Shown: positions 41,668 through 50,733, counted from the first letter of the stretch. The stretch is 64,000 bases of DNA from Blastococcus_B deserti (GCF_042682525.1 NZ_JBHUHP010000001.1:1-64000), one strand, 5' to 3'. Translations and numbers: made by a program. The notes: generated by a model not told the origin, from the letters alone.

Positions 41668-43167
41668 ATGACGCACGCCCCTGCCCGAACGCTGCCCCTG
41701 ACCGACCGGACCCTCGACCAGCTCCCGGCTGCCGTCTCCCCGCCCGGCTACGACCGGGCCGCGCTGCGCCACGGGATCGTGCACATCGGGGTGGGCGCCT
41801 TCCACCGTGCCCACCAGGCGGTCTACCTCGACGACCTGGCCCGCCGCGGGACGACGGACTGGGGTGTGGTGGGCGTCGGCCTGCACAGCAGGGCCATCGG
41901 CGAGGTGCTCGCCGCCCAGGACCGGCTCTACCTCGTCGTCGAGCGCCGGGCCGACGGCGACGACGCCCGCGTGGTCGGTGCCATGACCCGGTACCTCTAC
42001 GCCCCCGACGACCCCGATGCCGTGCTCGCCGCGCTGGTCGACGAGCGCACACGGGTGGTGACCTTGACCATCACCGGCACCAGTTACCGCATCGACCCGC
42101 ACACCGGCGACTTCGACGCCGACGACGAGGACGTGCAGGCGGACCTGCGCGACCCGGCGCGCCCGAGGACCGTCTTCGGCTACCTGGTCGAGGCCCTCGA
42201 CCGGCGCCGCGGAGCGGGACTGCCACCGTTCACCGTCCTGTCCTGCGACAACATGCAGCACAACGGGGCTGCCGCCCGCACCGCGGTGGTGTCCTTCGCC
42301 CGGCTGCGTGACGGGGAGCTGGCCGATTGGATCGACGAGCAGGTCGCCTTCCCCAGCAGCATGGTCGACCGGATCACGCCGAACACCAGCCCGGAGGACC
42401 GGGACGCCGTCGCCGCCGCGACGGGGGTGGACGACCAGTGGCCGGTCATCACCGAGCCGTACAGCCAGTGGGTGGTCGAGGACTCCTTCTGCAACGGTCG
42501 TCCACCGCTCGAGGACGTCGGCGTCCAGTTCGTCGACGACGTGGAGCCCTACGAGGTGATGAAGACCCGGCTGCTCAACGCCAGCCACAGCGCGATGGCC
42601 TACCTGGGCTACCTCGCCGGCCTCCGGACCACCGACGAGCTCCTGGCAGACCCCGTCTTCCGCTCCTTCCTCGCCCGGATGATGGCCGAGGAGATAACAC
42701 CGCTCCTGCCCGCGGTCCCGGGCATCGATCTCGGGGCGTACCAGGTGACGCTGCTCGAGCGGTTCAGCAACCCCCGGCTCGGCGACCAACTGGCCCGGCT
42801 CGGCAGGCGCGGCTCCAGCAAGATCCCGAATTATCTGCTGCCCTCGGTCGTGGAGGCCATGGAGCAGGACCGTCCGTACCGGCTGCTGTGCCTGGCCGTG
42901 GCCGGGTGGTTGCGGTATTTGCGTGGCCACGACTACGTCGGCGACGAGGTGCCGATCCAGGGTCCACGTCCGGATCTGGTGCGCGTGGCTCAGGAGGGGG
43001 GAGGCGACTCCGCGCCGCTGCTGTCGGAGCAGGCCGTCTTCGCCGAGCTCGGGCGCGACCCGCGGTTCGCCGAGCCGGTGCAGCGGGCCCTCGAGGCGCT
43101 GGACCGGGAAGGGCCCCGGGAAGTCATCGAGCGGTACCTCGCCGGAGACGTGCGGGAGGCGGCATGA
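41668..43167 (+). CDS. Mannitol/polyol 2-dehydrogenase
   Basis: 499 residues, long-chain mannitol dehydrogenase family (mannitol, fructuronate, tagaturonate oxidoreductases). N-terminal GVGAFHRAHQAVYLDDL is the NAD-binding start; the catalytic lysine lies in KTRLLNASHSAMAYLG; SCDNMQHNG is another family block. ATG 41668 has CGAGGA before it. It overlaps the HAD phosphatase gene by ATGA, so both act in one sugar-alcohol pathway, with the phosphatase perhaps acting on a phosphorylated sugar. Confidence 0.93.
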   Translation: MTHAPARTLPLTDRTLDQLPAAVSPPGYDRAALRHGIVHIGVGAFHRAHQAVYLDDLARRGTTDWGVVGVGLHSRAIGEVLAAQDRLYLVVERRADGDDARVVGAMTRYLYAPDDPDAVLAALVDERTRVVTLTITGTSYRIDPHTGDFDADDEDVQADLRDPARPRTVFGYLVEALDRRRGAGLPPFTVLSCDNMQHNGAAARTAVVSFARLRDGELADWIDEQVAFPSSMVDRITPNTSPEDRDAVAAATGVDDQWPVITEPYSQWVVEDSFCNGRPPLEDVGVQFVDDVEPYEVMKTRLLNASHSAMAYLGYLAGLRTTDELLADPVFRSFLARMMAEEITPLLPAVPGIDLGAYQVTLLERFSNPRLGDQLARLGRRGSSKIPNYLLPSVVEAMEQDRPYRLLCLAVAGWLRYLRGHDYVGDEVPIQGPRPDLVRVAQEGGGDSAPLLSEQAVFAELGRDPRFAEPVQRALEALDREGPREVIERYLAGDVREAA

Positions 43168-43892
43168 CCGCGGCGCCGGCCCCGTGGTCGGCGACCGTGC
43201 TGCTGTGCGACGCCGACGGAACGCTGTTCCCGTCCGAGGAACCGGCGTACGCGGCGTCGGCCGACGTCACCAACCGGTTCCTCGCCCACCTCGGCGCCCG
43301 GCGGCCGTACACGCCGCTGGAGCTGCAGCGGATGACCAACGGCAAGAACTTCCGCGGTGCGGCGCACGAGCTCGCGGCCGGCTACGGCCGGGAGCTGGCG
43401 CGAGAGGACCTGGAGCACTGGGTGGCCGAGGAGAAAGAGGTGGTCACCGCGCACCTGCGGACCGCGCTGCGCCCGGATCCGGATGTCCACGAGTGCCTGA
43501 CCCGGCTGGCCGGCCGGTTCGCCCTCGCGGCGGTGACCTCCAGTGCCTGCTCGCGGCTGGACGCCTGCCTCGAGGTCACCGGCCTCGCTCCGCTGTTCCC
43601 GCCCGATCGCCGGTTCAGCGCCGAGGACTCCCTGCCGGAGCCGACGAGCAAGCCGGATCCGGCCGTGTACGCCCACGCCGGACGGCAGCTGGGCATCACG
43701 CCCGACGACGCCATCGCGGTCGAGGACTCGGTCAACGGCGCTCTCTCGGCGGTCGCTGCCGGCTACCGGACGATCGGCATGCTCGCCTTCGTGCCGCCGG
43801 AGGACCGCAGGGTTCGCACGGACGCCCTCCGCCAGGCGGGCACGGCGACGGTCGTGCCGTCCTGGGCCGAGCTGGTCGACCTGCTGGTCTAG
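43164..43892 (+). CDS. HAD-family sugar phosphatase/phosphoglucomutase-like
   Basis: 242 residues, HAD subfamily IA. Motif I CDADGTLF, motif II TSSACS, motif III KPDPAVY, motif IV VEDSVNGALSA; a helical cap between motifs I and II. Phosphoglycolate or hexitol phosphatase-type activity is plausible. Co-translated with the polyol dehydrogenase and followed by a hairpin. Confidence 0.9.
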   Translation: MTAAPAPWSATVLLCDADGTLFPSEEPAYAASADVTNRFLAHLGARRPYTPLELQRMTNGKNFRGAAHELAAGYGRELAREDLEHWVAEEKEVVTAHLRTALRPDPDVHECLTRLAGRFALAAVTSSACSRLDACLEVTGLAPLFPPDRRFSAEDSLPEPTSKPDPAVYAHAGRQLGITPDDAIAVEDSVNGALSAVAAGYRTIGMLAFVPPEDRRVRTDALRQAGTATVVPSWAELVDLLV

Positions 43893-43921
43893 CCGGACGG
43901 CCCGGGTCCCGGCTCGTCCGG
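43893..43921 (+). terminator. Hairpin after HAD gene
   Basis: CCGGACG (43893-43899) and CGTCCGG (43915-43921), directly after the stop codon, with further G/C pairing inside. Position fits termination of the polyol operon. Confidence 0.5.
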
Positions 43922-44291
43922 TCGGCGGCTCGCCCGGGGTGGCAGGGGGCCGTGCGGCAGCCCGCCCGCCGGACGCCGGAGCAGCAGGGCCGCCCGGGCT
44001 CCCTCGCGTGCGGCCGACACGCCGCGCGGGTCGCCGCGGTGAGCAGGTCGTCGACCGTGGCGTCAACCTCCGGCACGCGTGCGGGGGACGGTCTTGTCGA
44101 CAAGACGGCGGAGCCAGGATGGGGTCATCTGCCCGACTGGTGACCTCACGCAACGATTCGGGAACGCGGGGGTCGCAACCCTCGGCGACACCCCCGGGAG
44201 GTCGGCGCCGGCACGTACGTTCCTGTCACGCGCGCTTCCGGTTCCGGACGGCGCGGTGGCCGCGCGCTTCCCCCGCGACGGCCCCACACGG
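43922..44291. other. Intergenic region with operator-like palindrome
   Basis: No gene supported; open frames here lack consistent codon use. The only structure I see is the 16-bp palindrome at 44091-44106. Confidence 0.5.
44091..44106. promoter_or_regulatory. 16-bp perfect palindrome, operator-like
   Basis: GTCTTGTCGACAAGAC is a perfect inverted repeat about 185 bp before the next start. TTGTCGACAA cores are typical of dimeric GntR-type or similar repressor sites. No regulator gene is adjacent. Confidence 0.45.
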
Positions 44292-44939
44292 ATGTGGAAC
44301 GCGGTGAATGGCATGGGTGGTCTGTTCTACAACGAGGTCGTCCTCGGCGGCGTGGGTCGCACGGGCTGGTGGTTGGTCGACGACGACCGGGAGGCCGGTC
44401 CGGCCCGGACGGTGGCGGGGCCCTTCCCGGACCGCGCCGATGCCAACTGGGCTGCCGGCGTGCAGGAGTGCGGTGATCCCGACGGCGTCCGCCCGGTCTT
44501 CGGGACCGGCCGCGCGGACGGCGGGCTCGGCTGCCGCCCGTCGCCGCAGGACCGGGCGTGGCTGGCGCACCTGGAGGCGCAGCTCGATCGGCTGCCCCAC
44601 GGCTGGGACGCCGACCTCTCCGACGACGACGACCTGGTCACCCTCGTCGTCGAGGTGACGGCCGCGCTGGCGGAAGCCGGGCTGCCCCTGAGCGACGGCA
44701 ACGGGGCCGGGACCGAGACCGGTGGCGCCAGCCTGACGCCCGAACCGGCCCTGGGCGGGATCCTGGTCACCTGGCGGCAGCACGACCGGATGAGCGTCGA
44801 GCAGATCCACGGCGCCGCGGCGGACGTTCTCGTCCACGACCTGATGAGCCGGGCACTGGCCGACGTGCTGCGACTGCGGGGCTTCGCCGTCGACACCTTC
44901 GGTTCCGGCAACGGCCACCTCGTCCGCCTGCCGGCCTGA
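44292..44939 (+). CDS. Hypothetical protein
   Basis: 215 residues from ATG 44292; ATG 44313 (MGGLFYNEVVLGG) is an alternative, as neither has a clear ribosome binding site. The first part (TGWWLVDDDREAGPARTVAGPFPDRADA) is compact and Trp/Asp-rich; the rest has an acidic helix (DADLSDDDDLVTLVVEVTAALAEAG) and ends HLVRLPA. Not recognised. Its last 28 bp became the unit of the tandem repeat that follows. Confidence 0.65.
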   Translation: MWNAVNGMGGLFYNEVVLGGVGRTGWWLVDDDREAGPARTVAGPFPDRADANWAAGVQECGDPDGVRPVFGTGRADGGLGCRPSPQDRAWLAHLEAQLDRLPHGWDADLSDDDDLVTLVVEVTAALAEAGLPLSDGNGAGTETGGASLTPEPALGGILVTWRQHDRMSVEQIHGAAADVLVHDLMSRALADVLRLRGFAVDTFGSGNGHLVRLPA

Positions 44940-45060
44940 CGGCCGCCTCGTCCGCCTGCCGGCCTGACGGCCGCCTCGTCCGCCTGCCGGCCTGACGGCC
45001 GCCTCGTCCGCCTGCCGGCCTGACGGCCGCCTCGTCCGCCTTCCGGCCTTCCGGCCTGAC
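44913..45060. repeat. 28-bp tandem repeats (five copies)
   Basis: Copies at 44913, 44941, 44969, 44997 and 45025; the first lies at the 3' end of the upstream gene with two mismatches, and the last is 36 bp owing to an internal ttccggcc duplication. 28 is not a multiple of three. The copies are nearly identical, indicating recent slippage expansion. 45061-45238 holds nothing recognisable. Confidence 0.92.
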
Positions 45061-45238
45061 GGCCGCCGGGCTCGTCCGGTGGCGGCCGCTGGAGGGTCCG
45101 GCTGTCCTGTCGATGACCCTTGTGGCGCGTCACCGCCGGTCGGCCGTCGCCCAGGCCGGCGCCCGGCGGCTCGCCCCGGGCGCTGTCGCCGGACCGCGCT
45201 CCCCGGCCAGGGCCGGCCGGGGGGCGCGGTGGCGGTGC

Positions 45239-45889
45239 TCAGTCGTCGAGGTCGGCGAGGAGCCTCTCCATCTCGGCGATCTCGTCGCTCTGGGTCCTCC
45301 TGATCGTCTCGGCCAACTGCACCGCGGCGGCGAACCGGCCGTCGTCGATCTCGGCCTCGGCCATCCTGACCGCACCGCTGTGGTGCTCGATCATCTGCTG
45401 CAGGAACCTGCGGTCGAACTCGGCGCCGGACGCGCCGGCGAGTGCGTCCATGTCCGCCTCGCTCATGGTGCCCATCGCGTCCCCGCCGGCCATGTCGCCA
45501 CCTCCGTGGCCACCGTGGTCCGCCGCCGGCTCCTGGTCCCACTCCTCGAGCCAACCCGTGAGGACCTCGATCTCGGGGCCCTGGGCCGCTTCGATGCGGC
45601 CGGCGAGGTCGATGACCCGGGGGTCCTGCGCGCGGCTCTCGGCCAGCCGGGACATGTCCATGGCCTGCCGGTGGTGCGGGATCATGCCCTGCGCGAAGCT
45701 GACGTCGGCCGCGTTGACCTCCGTCGCGGAGCTCTCCGGCACCGAGGGCGAGGACGTCGACGACATCGAGGTCGACATCGAAGTTGAGTCGCCGTGGTTC
45801 GTACCTGACGAGCAGCCGGCGAGGGCCAGGGTGCCTGCGGTGACCACGGCTGCGACGAGGTGGCTCGGACGGCGGGTTGTCGGACTCAT
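45239..45889 (-). CDS. DUF305 lipoprotein, metal-linked
   Basis: 216 residues. Signal peptide with LAGC lipobox, Ser/Thr/Met-rich linker, then two DUF305 halves with FAQGMIPHHRQAMDM and FLQQMIEHHSGAVRMAE; a His/Gly/Met-rich loop (DHGGHGGGDMAGGDAMG) lies between. His-Met clusters suggest Cu(I)/Ag(I) binding outside the membrane. ATG 45889 has GAGGAG upstream. Second gene of the copper-type minus-strand operon. Confidence 0.92.
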   Translation of the reverse strand: MSPTTRRPSHLVAAVVTAGTLALAGCSSGTNHGDSTSMSTSMSSTSSPSVPESSATEVNAADVSFAQGMIPHHRQAMDMSRLAESRAQDPRVIDLAGRIEAAQGPEIEVLTGWLEEWDQEPAADHGGHGGGDMAGGDAMGTMSEADMDALAGASGAEFDRRFLQQMIEHHSGAVRMAEAEIDDGRFAAAVQLAETIRRTQSDEIAEMERLLADLDD

Positions 45890-45972
45890 TGCAGTTCTCC
45901 TCATGGGTGTGCGGTGGGGAATGGCATGGCGACGACCGCCTCGACGACGCGGTCGCGAGGCGGCGGGCCAGC

Positions 45973-46428
45973 TCAGTTCCGCAGCACGCAGAGGGTGAAG
46001 ATGTCCGGCGGGCGGAGCCGGTGGGAGGCGACGGGCCAGTGACCACCCGGCGGCGGCGCGGCCGGGCTCGTGCCGTTCCTCCGGGCGTGGAGGGCGGCGA
46101 TGCCCAGCAGAGCCAGGGCCGCGGACAGGATCGCCAGGCACGCGGCCCACAGGTGATCGAGGGAGCCCGTCGGGTGCGAGGTGGATCCCGTGACGGCGCC
46201 GACGTCCGCGAGGCCACGGTGGGAGTCGGCCGGTTCGGCGGCCGGGGACCGGGCCGTCGCCGCGGCGGCATCGTGATCCGGGTGGGCGACCGCGGCCGCG
46301 ACGGCGAGCAGCGGTGCGGACACCGCATGGCCCGCGGCCGTGCCCGACGGCTCATCGCCCGCGCACTGCAGACCGTGCATCGCGAAGACGGCGCCGAGGA
46401 CGAGCACCGCCCACCAGTGCCGCCGCAT
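45973..46428 (-). CDS. DUF6153-like membrane protein
   Basis: 151 residues. N-terminal membrane helix (WWAVLVLGAVFAMHGLQC), extracytoplasmic His/Asp/Ala-rich part (AHPDHDAAAA, DSHRG), second helix (LWAACLAILSAALALLGIAAL), Pro-rich tail. AMHGL near the start is the family mark as I recall it. It precedes DUF305 as in other actinobacterial copper loci. Its promoter overlaps a CsoR-like operator. Confidence 0.8.
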   Translation of the reverse strand: MRRHWWAVLVLGAVFAMHGLQCAGDEPSGTAAGHAVSAPLLAVAAAVAHPDHDAAAATARSPAAEPADSHRGLADVGAVTGSTSHPTGSLDHLWAACLAILSAALALLGIAALHARRNGTSPAAPPPGGHWPVASHRLRPPDIFTLCVLRN

Positions 46429-46456
46429 CTGCCCACCCCTGCCGTCGATTACCCGG

Positions 46457-46476
46457 TACCCCCGGAGGGTATCTTA
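46457..46476 (-). promoter_or_regulatory. CsoR-like operator and -10, DUF6153 promoter
   Basis: TACCCCCGGAGGGTA (46457-46471) fits the CsoR consensus TACCC-N5-GGGTA. The minus-strand -10 TAAGAT (46471-46476) touches it, so a bound repressor would block the DUF6153-DUF305 promoter. Confidence 0.7.
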
Positions 46477-46524
46477 CGGCCACGGCGGGCCCGGGACCGG
46501 TCGAGGGGAGGCCGCGACGGGGCG

Positions 46525-46553
46525 TTGCGGCATATACCCCGCGGGGGTATATA
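46525..46553 (+). promoter_or_regulatory. DUF4396 promoter with CsoR-like operator in spacer
   Basis: -35 TTGCGG (46525-46530), 17-bp spacer, -10 TATATA (46548-46553). The spacer and -10 contain a perfect palindrome with arms ATATACCCC (46532-46540) and GGGGTATAT (46544-46552). This is the classic placement for copper-relieved repression by a CsoR-type regulator. Confidence 0.75.
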
Positions 46554-46591
46554 GGCGTCCGTCCACCGTACGAGGAACGGGAGGCATCAGG

Positions 46592-47113
46592 ATGGAGATG
46601 CACGAGCACCACGGCGAGCACGGCGGCGCGACACCCGGGCAGCACACCGTGGCCCCCGGCAGTCCGGAGGGGCGACGAGAGCTCACCCGGCTCGCGGTCA
46701 GCGCGACGCTGCACTGCCTGACCGGCTGTGCGATCGGTGAAGTGCTGGGCATGGTCATCGGCACGGCGCTGGGCTGGTCCGACGCCGCGACGATCGCCCT
46801 GGCCGTGGCCCTGGCGTTCGTCTTCGGCTACTCGCTGACGATCGCGCCGGTCCTGCGCTCGGGCCTGCCCCTGCGCGCGGCGCTGCGCGTGGCCTTCGTC
46901 GCCGACACCCTGAGCATCACGGTCATGGAGATCGTCGACAACGCGATCATGCTGCTCATCCCGGGCGCCATGGAGGCGGGTCTGACGTCACTGCTGTTCT
47001 GGGGTTCGCTGGCCGTGGCGCTGGCGATCGCCTTCGTCGTCACCGTGCCGGTCAACCGGCTCCTCATCAGCCGCGGCAAGGGACACGCCGTCGTCCACCA
47101 GTACCACCACTGA
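46592..47113 (+). CDS. DUF4396 membrane protein
   Basis: 173 residues. His-rich cytoplasmic head (MHEHHGEHGG), then four or more membrane helices with the DUF4396 blocks TLHCLTGCAIGEVLGMVIG and EIVDNAIMLLIPGAM, ending in VVHQYHH. The Cys pair and terminal histidines suggest handling of copper or a similar soft metal, matching the CsoR-like operator. ATG 46592 follows GGGAGG. Divergent from DUF6153-DUF305. Confidence 0.9.
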   Translation: MEMHEHHGEHGGATPGQHTVAPGSPEGRRELTRLAVSATLHCLTGCAIGEVLGMVIGTALGWSDAATIALAVALAFVFGYSLTIAPVLRSGLPLRAALRVAFVADTLSITVMEIVDNAIMLLIPGAMEAGLTSLLFWGSLAVALAIAFVVTVPVNRLLISRGKGHAVVHQYHH

Positions 47114-47192
47114 GGAGTGCGGGCCGGGCGGTCACACGGCCGGCCCCGCTCCGCACGGCGTGCGGCTCCGGTGGCCCACGGAAGGGGGCATC

Positions 47193-47345
47193 GTGAGCGG
47201 CCGGCGGGCGCGCAGCCGGGCTGGGAGGCGGCGGACCGCCCCGCCGGCGCCGCGTGCGGAGGCGTTCCAGCGGTCGGGGGAGCCGGCGGTGACGTCGGAG
47301 GTCATGCCCGCGATCGTGGCCGCACGGTGTGACAGTTCCCCGTGA
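47193..47345 (+). CDS. Small hypothetical ORF
   Basis: 50 residues from GTG 47193 behind GGAAGGGGG; Arg/Ala/Pro-rich (SGRRARSRAGRRR). The binding site is good but composition is typical of chance frames in GC-rich DNA. The rest of the 47114-47435 interval shows only a weak GTGCGG...CCGCAC hairpin after DUF4396. Confidence 0.25.
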   Translation: MSGRRARSRAGRRRTAPPAPRAEAFQRSGEPAVTSEVMPAIVAARCDSSP

Positions 47346-47435
47346 CGCCCCTGTGGAGCCGCTGGGAGGAACGCGATCTCACCCTCCGGTGGCAGATGGC
47401 CCTCAAGCGAGGGGCCGACGTGCCGATGGGAGGGC

Positions 47436-50111
47436 GTGCGACTTCCTGGCCGGCCGAGGGCCCGCGGACACCGACGCGGGGCACCGCTGTGGCGTTACCT
47501 GACCGCCCTGGTGCTCGTCCCGCTGATCGGGGTCGCCGCCCTGACCGCCGCCGTGACGCGCACCCGGATGAGCGAGGCGGCGAGCGCGGCTCGCGCGGAG
47601 GCGGCCGTGCGCGCGGTCGCGCAGCTGAGCGCGGCACGCAGCGGCGTGGAGCACGAGGTCATCCCGGCACTGTCCCTCGCCGTCCTCGCCGACCCCGCCG
47701 CCTCCGAACTGCTCGGGCTGGGCCCGTTCGTCGGTCAGCTGCAGAGGACGCTCGCGACCGGCGCCACCGAGGAGACCCGCGCCGCGACCGACGAGGCCCT
47801 GGCCAGGGTGCCGGCCGGCAGCCAGTGGTCGACCGCGGCGGCCAGGGCTTCCGAGCGCCTGGCCGGGCTGCGCCGCCAGGCCGACGCGGGCACGGTGCCG
47901 CTCGACGACCTGTACGACTCCTACCTGGACATCTCCGACGAACTGACCCGTGCCCAGGCCGCCGCGGCGGAGGCGGCGACCGCGGAGAAGGTGTCCGTTC
48001 CGACCTACCGGGCCACCCGGGACGTCGAGCTCGTCGCCCAGCTGGCGCAGGACGCCAGCCGGCAGATGCCGCTGTTCCTCGGCACGCAGCTGTCCCGCCT
48101 CGTCGCCGGGGAGACGGCGGAGTCCTTCCGCGCCGAGTGGGAGATCGCGTGGGTCGACTACACCGACGCCCGCCGCCGGATGGAGGACCTGTCGCAGCCC
48201 GCGCTGCGCGCGGCATGGGAGCGGGTCCAGACCACGCCCGTCTTCGCCCGGGTGGACGGCCTGCTGGCAGCGCGGGCCGAGGGCGCCGACGCCAGCACCA
48301 TCCCGATGATCGAGCTCATCGGACTGGTCAACCAGGCCCTCGACCGGGACGCCGTCCTCACGGAGTTCCTCGAGGACGCGACGGACACCGCCCAGGACCT
48401 GGCGACCGTCGACCACGCGCGCGCCCACGACCTGCAGTCCAGGACGCTGCTGCTGGGCGGCGCCCTCCTGCTGGCCTCGGTCCTCGGCGCGCTCCTCCTG
48501 GGCCGGATGATCTCCCGGACACTGCGCGTGCTGGCCGCGCGCGCCACCCAGGTGAGCGAGGGATCGCTGGTCGAGGTCGAGATCGCCGGGCCCCGCGAGG
48601 TGCGGACGGTCTCGACCGCGCTGGACGCCACCGTGGCCAGCCTGCGGCGCATCCAGGACCAGGCGGAGGCGGTGGCCCGCGGCGACCTGGCCGACCCGGT
48701 GCTCGACCAGCCCCTGTCCGGTCGCCTGGGTGAGGTCGTCCACGCGTCGGTCCGGCAGATCGTCCACGCCGTCCGGCAGCGCGAGGAGCTGCAGTCCGCC
48801 CTCGCCCACCAGGCCACCCACGATCCTCTGACCGCCCTGCCGAACCGAGCCCAGGCGCTGCGGCTGGTCACGTCGGCGCTGCACCGGGCGCAGCGCTCCG
48901 GGCAGATGACCGGCCTGCTCTTCGTCGACCTCGACGGGTTCAAGGGCGTCAACGACAGCCACGGGCACGCCTCCGGCGACGAGGTGCTCCGCGAGGTGGC
49001 CCGCCGCATGACCGCCGTCGTACGTCCCGGCGACGTGGTCGGCCGCCTCGGCGGTGACGAGTTCGTCGTCCTCGTGGAGCAGGTGGCTCTGGAGCGCGAC
49101 CTCCTCGACCTCGCCGAGCGGCTCATCGGTGCGGTGTCCGCGCCGATCGACGCCGCCGGTCAGCAGGTGCGCATCGGGGCGAGCGTCGGCGTCGCGGTGA
49201 GCCGTGACGCCGGCACCGACGCCGACGCGCTGGTCGCCGAGGCGGACACGGCGGCCTACCGCGCCAAGCGCCGCGGCCGGGGCCGGGCGGAGATGTTCGA
49301 CGAGGCCCTCCGGCTGCAGCTGACCGCGCACGCCGAGCTCGAGGCGGCGATCGCGTACGCCCTGGCCAACGACGAGATGCAGCTGCATTACCAGCCGGTC
49401 GTCGACGTGGCCCGCGACCGGCTCATCGGCTACGAGGCCCTGGTGCGGTGGGAACGGCCGGGGCACGGCATGGTGCGCCCGGACGCGTTCATCCCGGTCG
49501 CCGAGAGCTCCGGGCTGATCTGCGACCTGGACCGCTGGGTCCTCGGCGCGGCCACCCGTCAGCTCGCCGAGTGGCGTGCGGACACCCCGGCCGACCAGCC
49601 CGAGCCCACCGTGGCCGTCAACATCTCCGGCCGGCACCTGACCGACCCGCGCATCGTCGAGGACGTCGCCGACGCGCTCGAGGCCTCGGGGCTGCCGGCG
49701 CGGCTGCTGACCCTGGAGGTCACCGAGACCGTGCTGGTCAGCGATCCGGCGGCCATCGACAACCTGGCCGCCCTGCGGGACCTGGGGGTCGCCATCGCGA
49801 TCGACGACTTCGGCACCGGCTACACCTCCATCGGTCAGCTCGGGCACATGCCGGTGGACACGCTGAAGATCGATCGCAGCTTCATCGCCTCCACCGACCC
49901 GGGTCACCGGGAGCTGGTGGCCCTGATGATCCGGGCGGCCCACACCTTCGGTCTCACGGTGGTCGCCGAAGGCGTGGAGGAGGAGGACCAGCTGGCCCGG
50001 CTGAAGGCCGATGCCTGCGACCAGGCCCAGGGCTACCTGCTGTACCGGCCCATGACCGCCGCGGACGCCGGCGCCCTGCTCCGTCCGGTCGAGCTGCTCG
50101 CGACCGACTGA
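47436..50111 (+). CDS. GGDEF-EAL cyclic-di-GMP enzyme
   Basis: 891 residues. Membrane helix (~20-40), extracytoplasmic nitrate/nitrite-sensor-like helical domain (~45-335), second helix (~345-365), HAMP (~365-420), a diguanylate cyclase domain with intact RLGGDEF (~537), and a phosphodiesterase domain with GYEALVRW (~665), DDFGTGY (~790) and VAEGVE. Both catalytic motifs are intact, so it may make and break c-di-GMP depending on signal. GTG 47436 has GGGAGG before it. Single gene. Confidence 0.93.
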   Translation: MRLPGRPRARGHRRGAPLWRYLTALVLVPLIGVAALTAAVTRTRMSEAASAARAEAAVRAVAQLSAARSGVEHEVIPALSLAVLADPAASELLGLGPFVGQLQRTLATGATEETRAATDEALARVPAGSQWSTAAARASERLAGLRRQADAGTVPLDDLYDSYLDISDELTRAQAAAAEAATAEKVSVPTYRATRDVELVAQLAQDASRQMPLFLGTQLSRLVAGETAESFRAEWEIAWVDYTDARRRMEDLSQPALRAAWERVQTTPVFARVDGLLAARAEGADASTIPMIELIGLVNQALDRDAVLTEFLEDATDTAQDLATVDHARAHDLQSRTLLLGGALLLASVLGALLLGRMISRTLRVLAARATQVSEGSLVEVEIAGPREVRTVSTALDATVASLRRIQDQAEAVARGDLADPVLDQPLSGRLGEVVHASVRQIVHAVRQREELQSALAHQATHDPLTALPNRAQALRLVTSALHRAQRSGQMTGLLFVDLDGFKGVNDSHGHASGDEVLREVARRMTAVVRPGDVVGRLGGDEFVVLVEQVALERDLLDLAERLIGAVSAPIDAAGQQVRIGASVGVAVSRDAGTDADALVAEADTAAYRAKRRGRGRAEMFDEALRLQLTAHAELEAAIAYALANDEMQLHYQPVVDVARDRLIGYEALVRWERPGHGMVRPDAFIPVAESSGLICDLDRWVLGAATRQLAEWRADTPADQPEPTVAVNISGRHLTDPRIVEDVADALEASGLPARLLTLEVTETVLVSDPAAIDNLAALRDLGVAIAIDDFGTGYTSIGQLGHMPVDTLKIDRSFIASTDPGHRELVALMIRAAHTFGLTVVAEGVEEEDQLARLKADACDQAQGYLLYRPMTAADAGALLRPVELLATD

Positions 50112-50124
50112 GGAGGGTGCCGGC

Positions 50125-50654
50125 TCACCAGGCCGGCGGCGTCAGCCCGTAGCGTGCGATGACGCCGGGCATCCAGTCGGGCTCGCCGAACCGCAGGCCG
50201 TAGGACTCGGCGAGCGCCACGAAGTCGGGCACGGTCGGCGGTGCCGGCCGCGGCGAGCTCGGCGATGTCTCGGAACGACGTCTCGGAAGAAGAGCTCGAA
50301 CCCGGCCGGACTGATGATCTCGATCATCCGGGCCGGCACCGGTCCCGCGTTCCACATGGCGTGCAGCTCCCCGCGCGGCTTGGTGATGTAGCCGCCCGGG
50401 CCCAGCACCACCTCGCGGTCCCCCGACCGGAAGCCGATCTCGCCCTCGGTGACGATCGAGTACTCGTCCTCGCGGGTGTGCAGGTGCGCCGAGACGAGCG
50501 CGCCCACCGCGAAGGGGTGCTCGACGACGGAGACGGATCCACCGGTGTCCGCGCCCCACAGCTTGAACGCCACGCCGACGCCGTCGCCGAGGTCCTCGAC
50601 GCGGCCCTCGCCGGGCCGCACGACGGTCAGCGGGGGTGGGGCGACGTCGTCCAT
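50125..50654 (-). pseudogene. Cupin-domain protein, frameshifted
   Basis: The frame from ATG 50654 encodes a cupin (HLHTREDEYSIVTEG, GPGGYITKPRGELHAMWN) up to AGFELFFRD, then becomes Arg-rich nonsense. A different frame supplies the plausible ending VPDFVALAESYGLRFGEPDW...ARYGLTPPAW, stopping at 50125. At the break lie two 13-bp tandem copies (50263-50275, 50276-50288). Either a broken gene or a sequencing error. The upstream part would still fold as a cupin. Confidence 0.7.
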
Positions 50655-50733
50655 GGCGAACCTCCGGGCCGGTGAGGCCGCATGCTGCCCGGTGCCGGGG
50701 CCGGCCTCGAGGGCTTCCGGGACGGTCGCGAGC

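Noticed and set aside
44913..45060. CRISPR array
   Set aside because: Units of 28 bp are directly tandem with no spacers and no cas genes nearby.
45061..45238. Additional small gene before DUF305
   Set aside because: Open frames are extensions of the repeat or antisense to DUF305; no start with a ribosome site.
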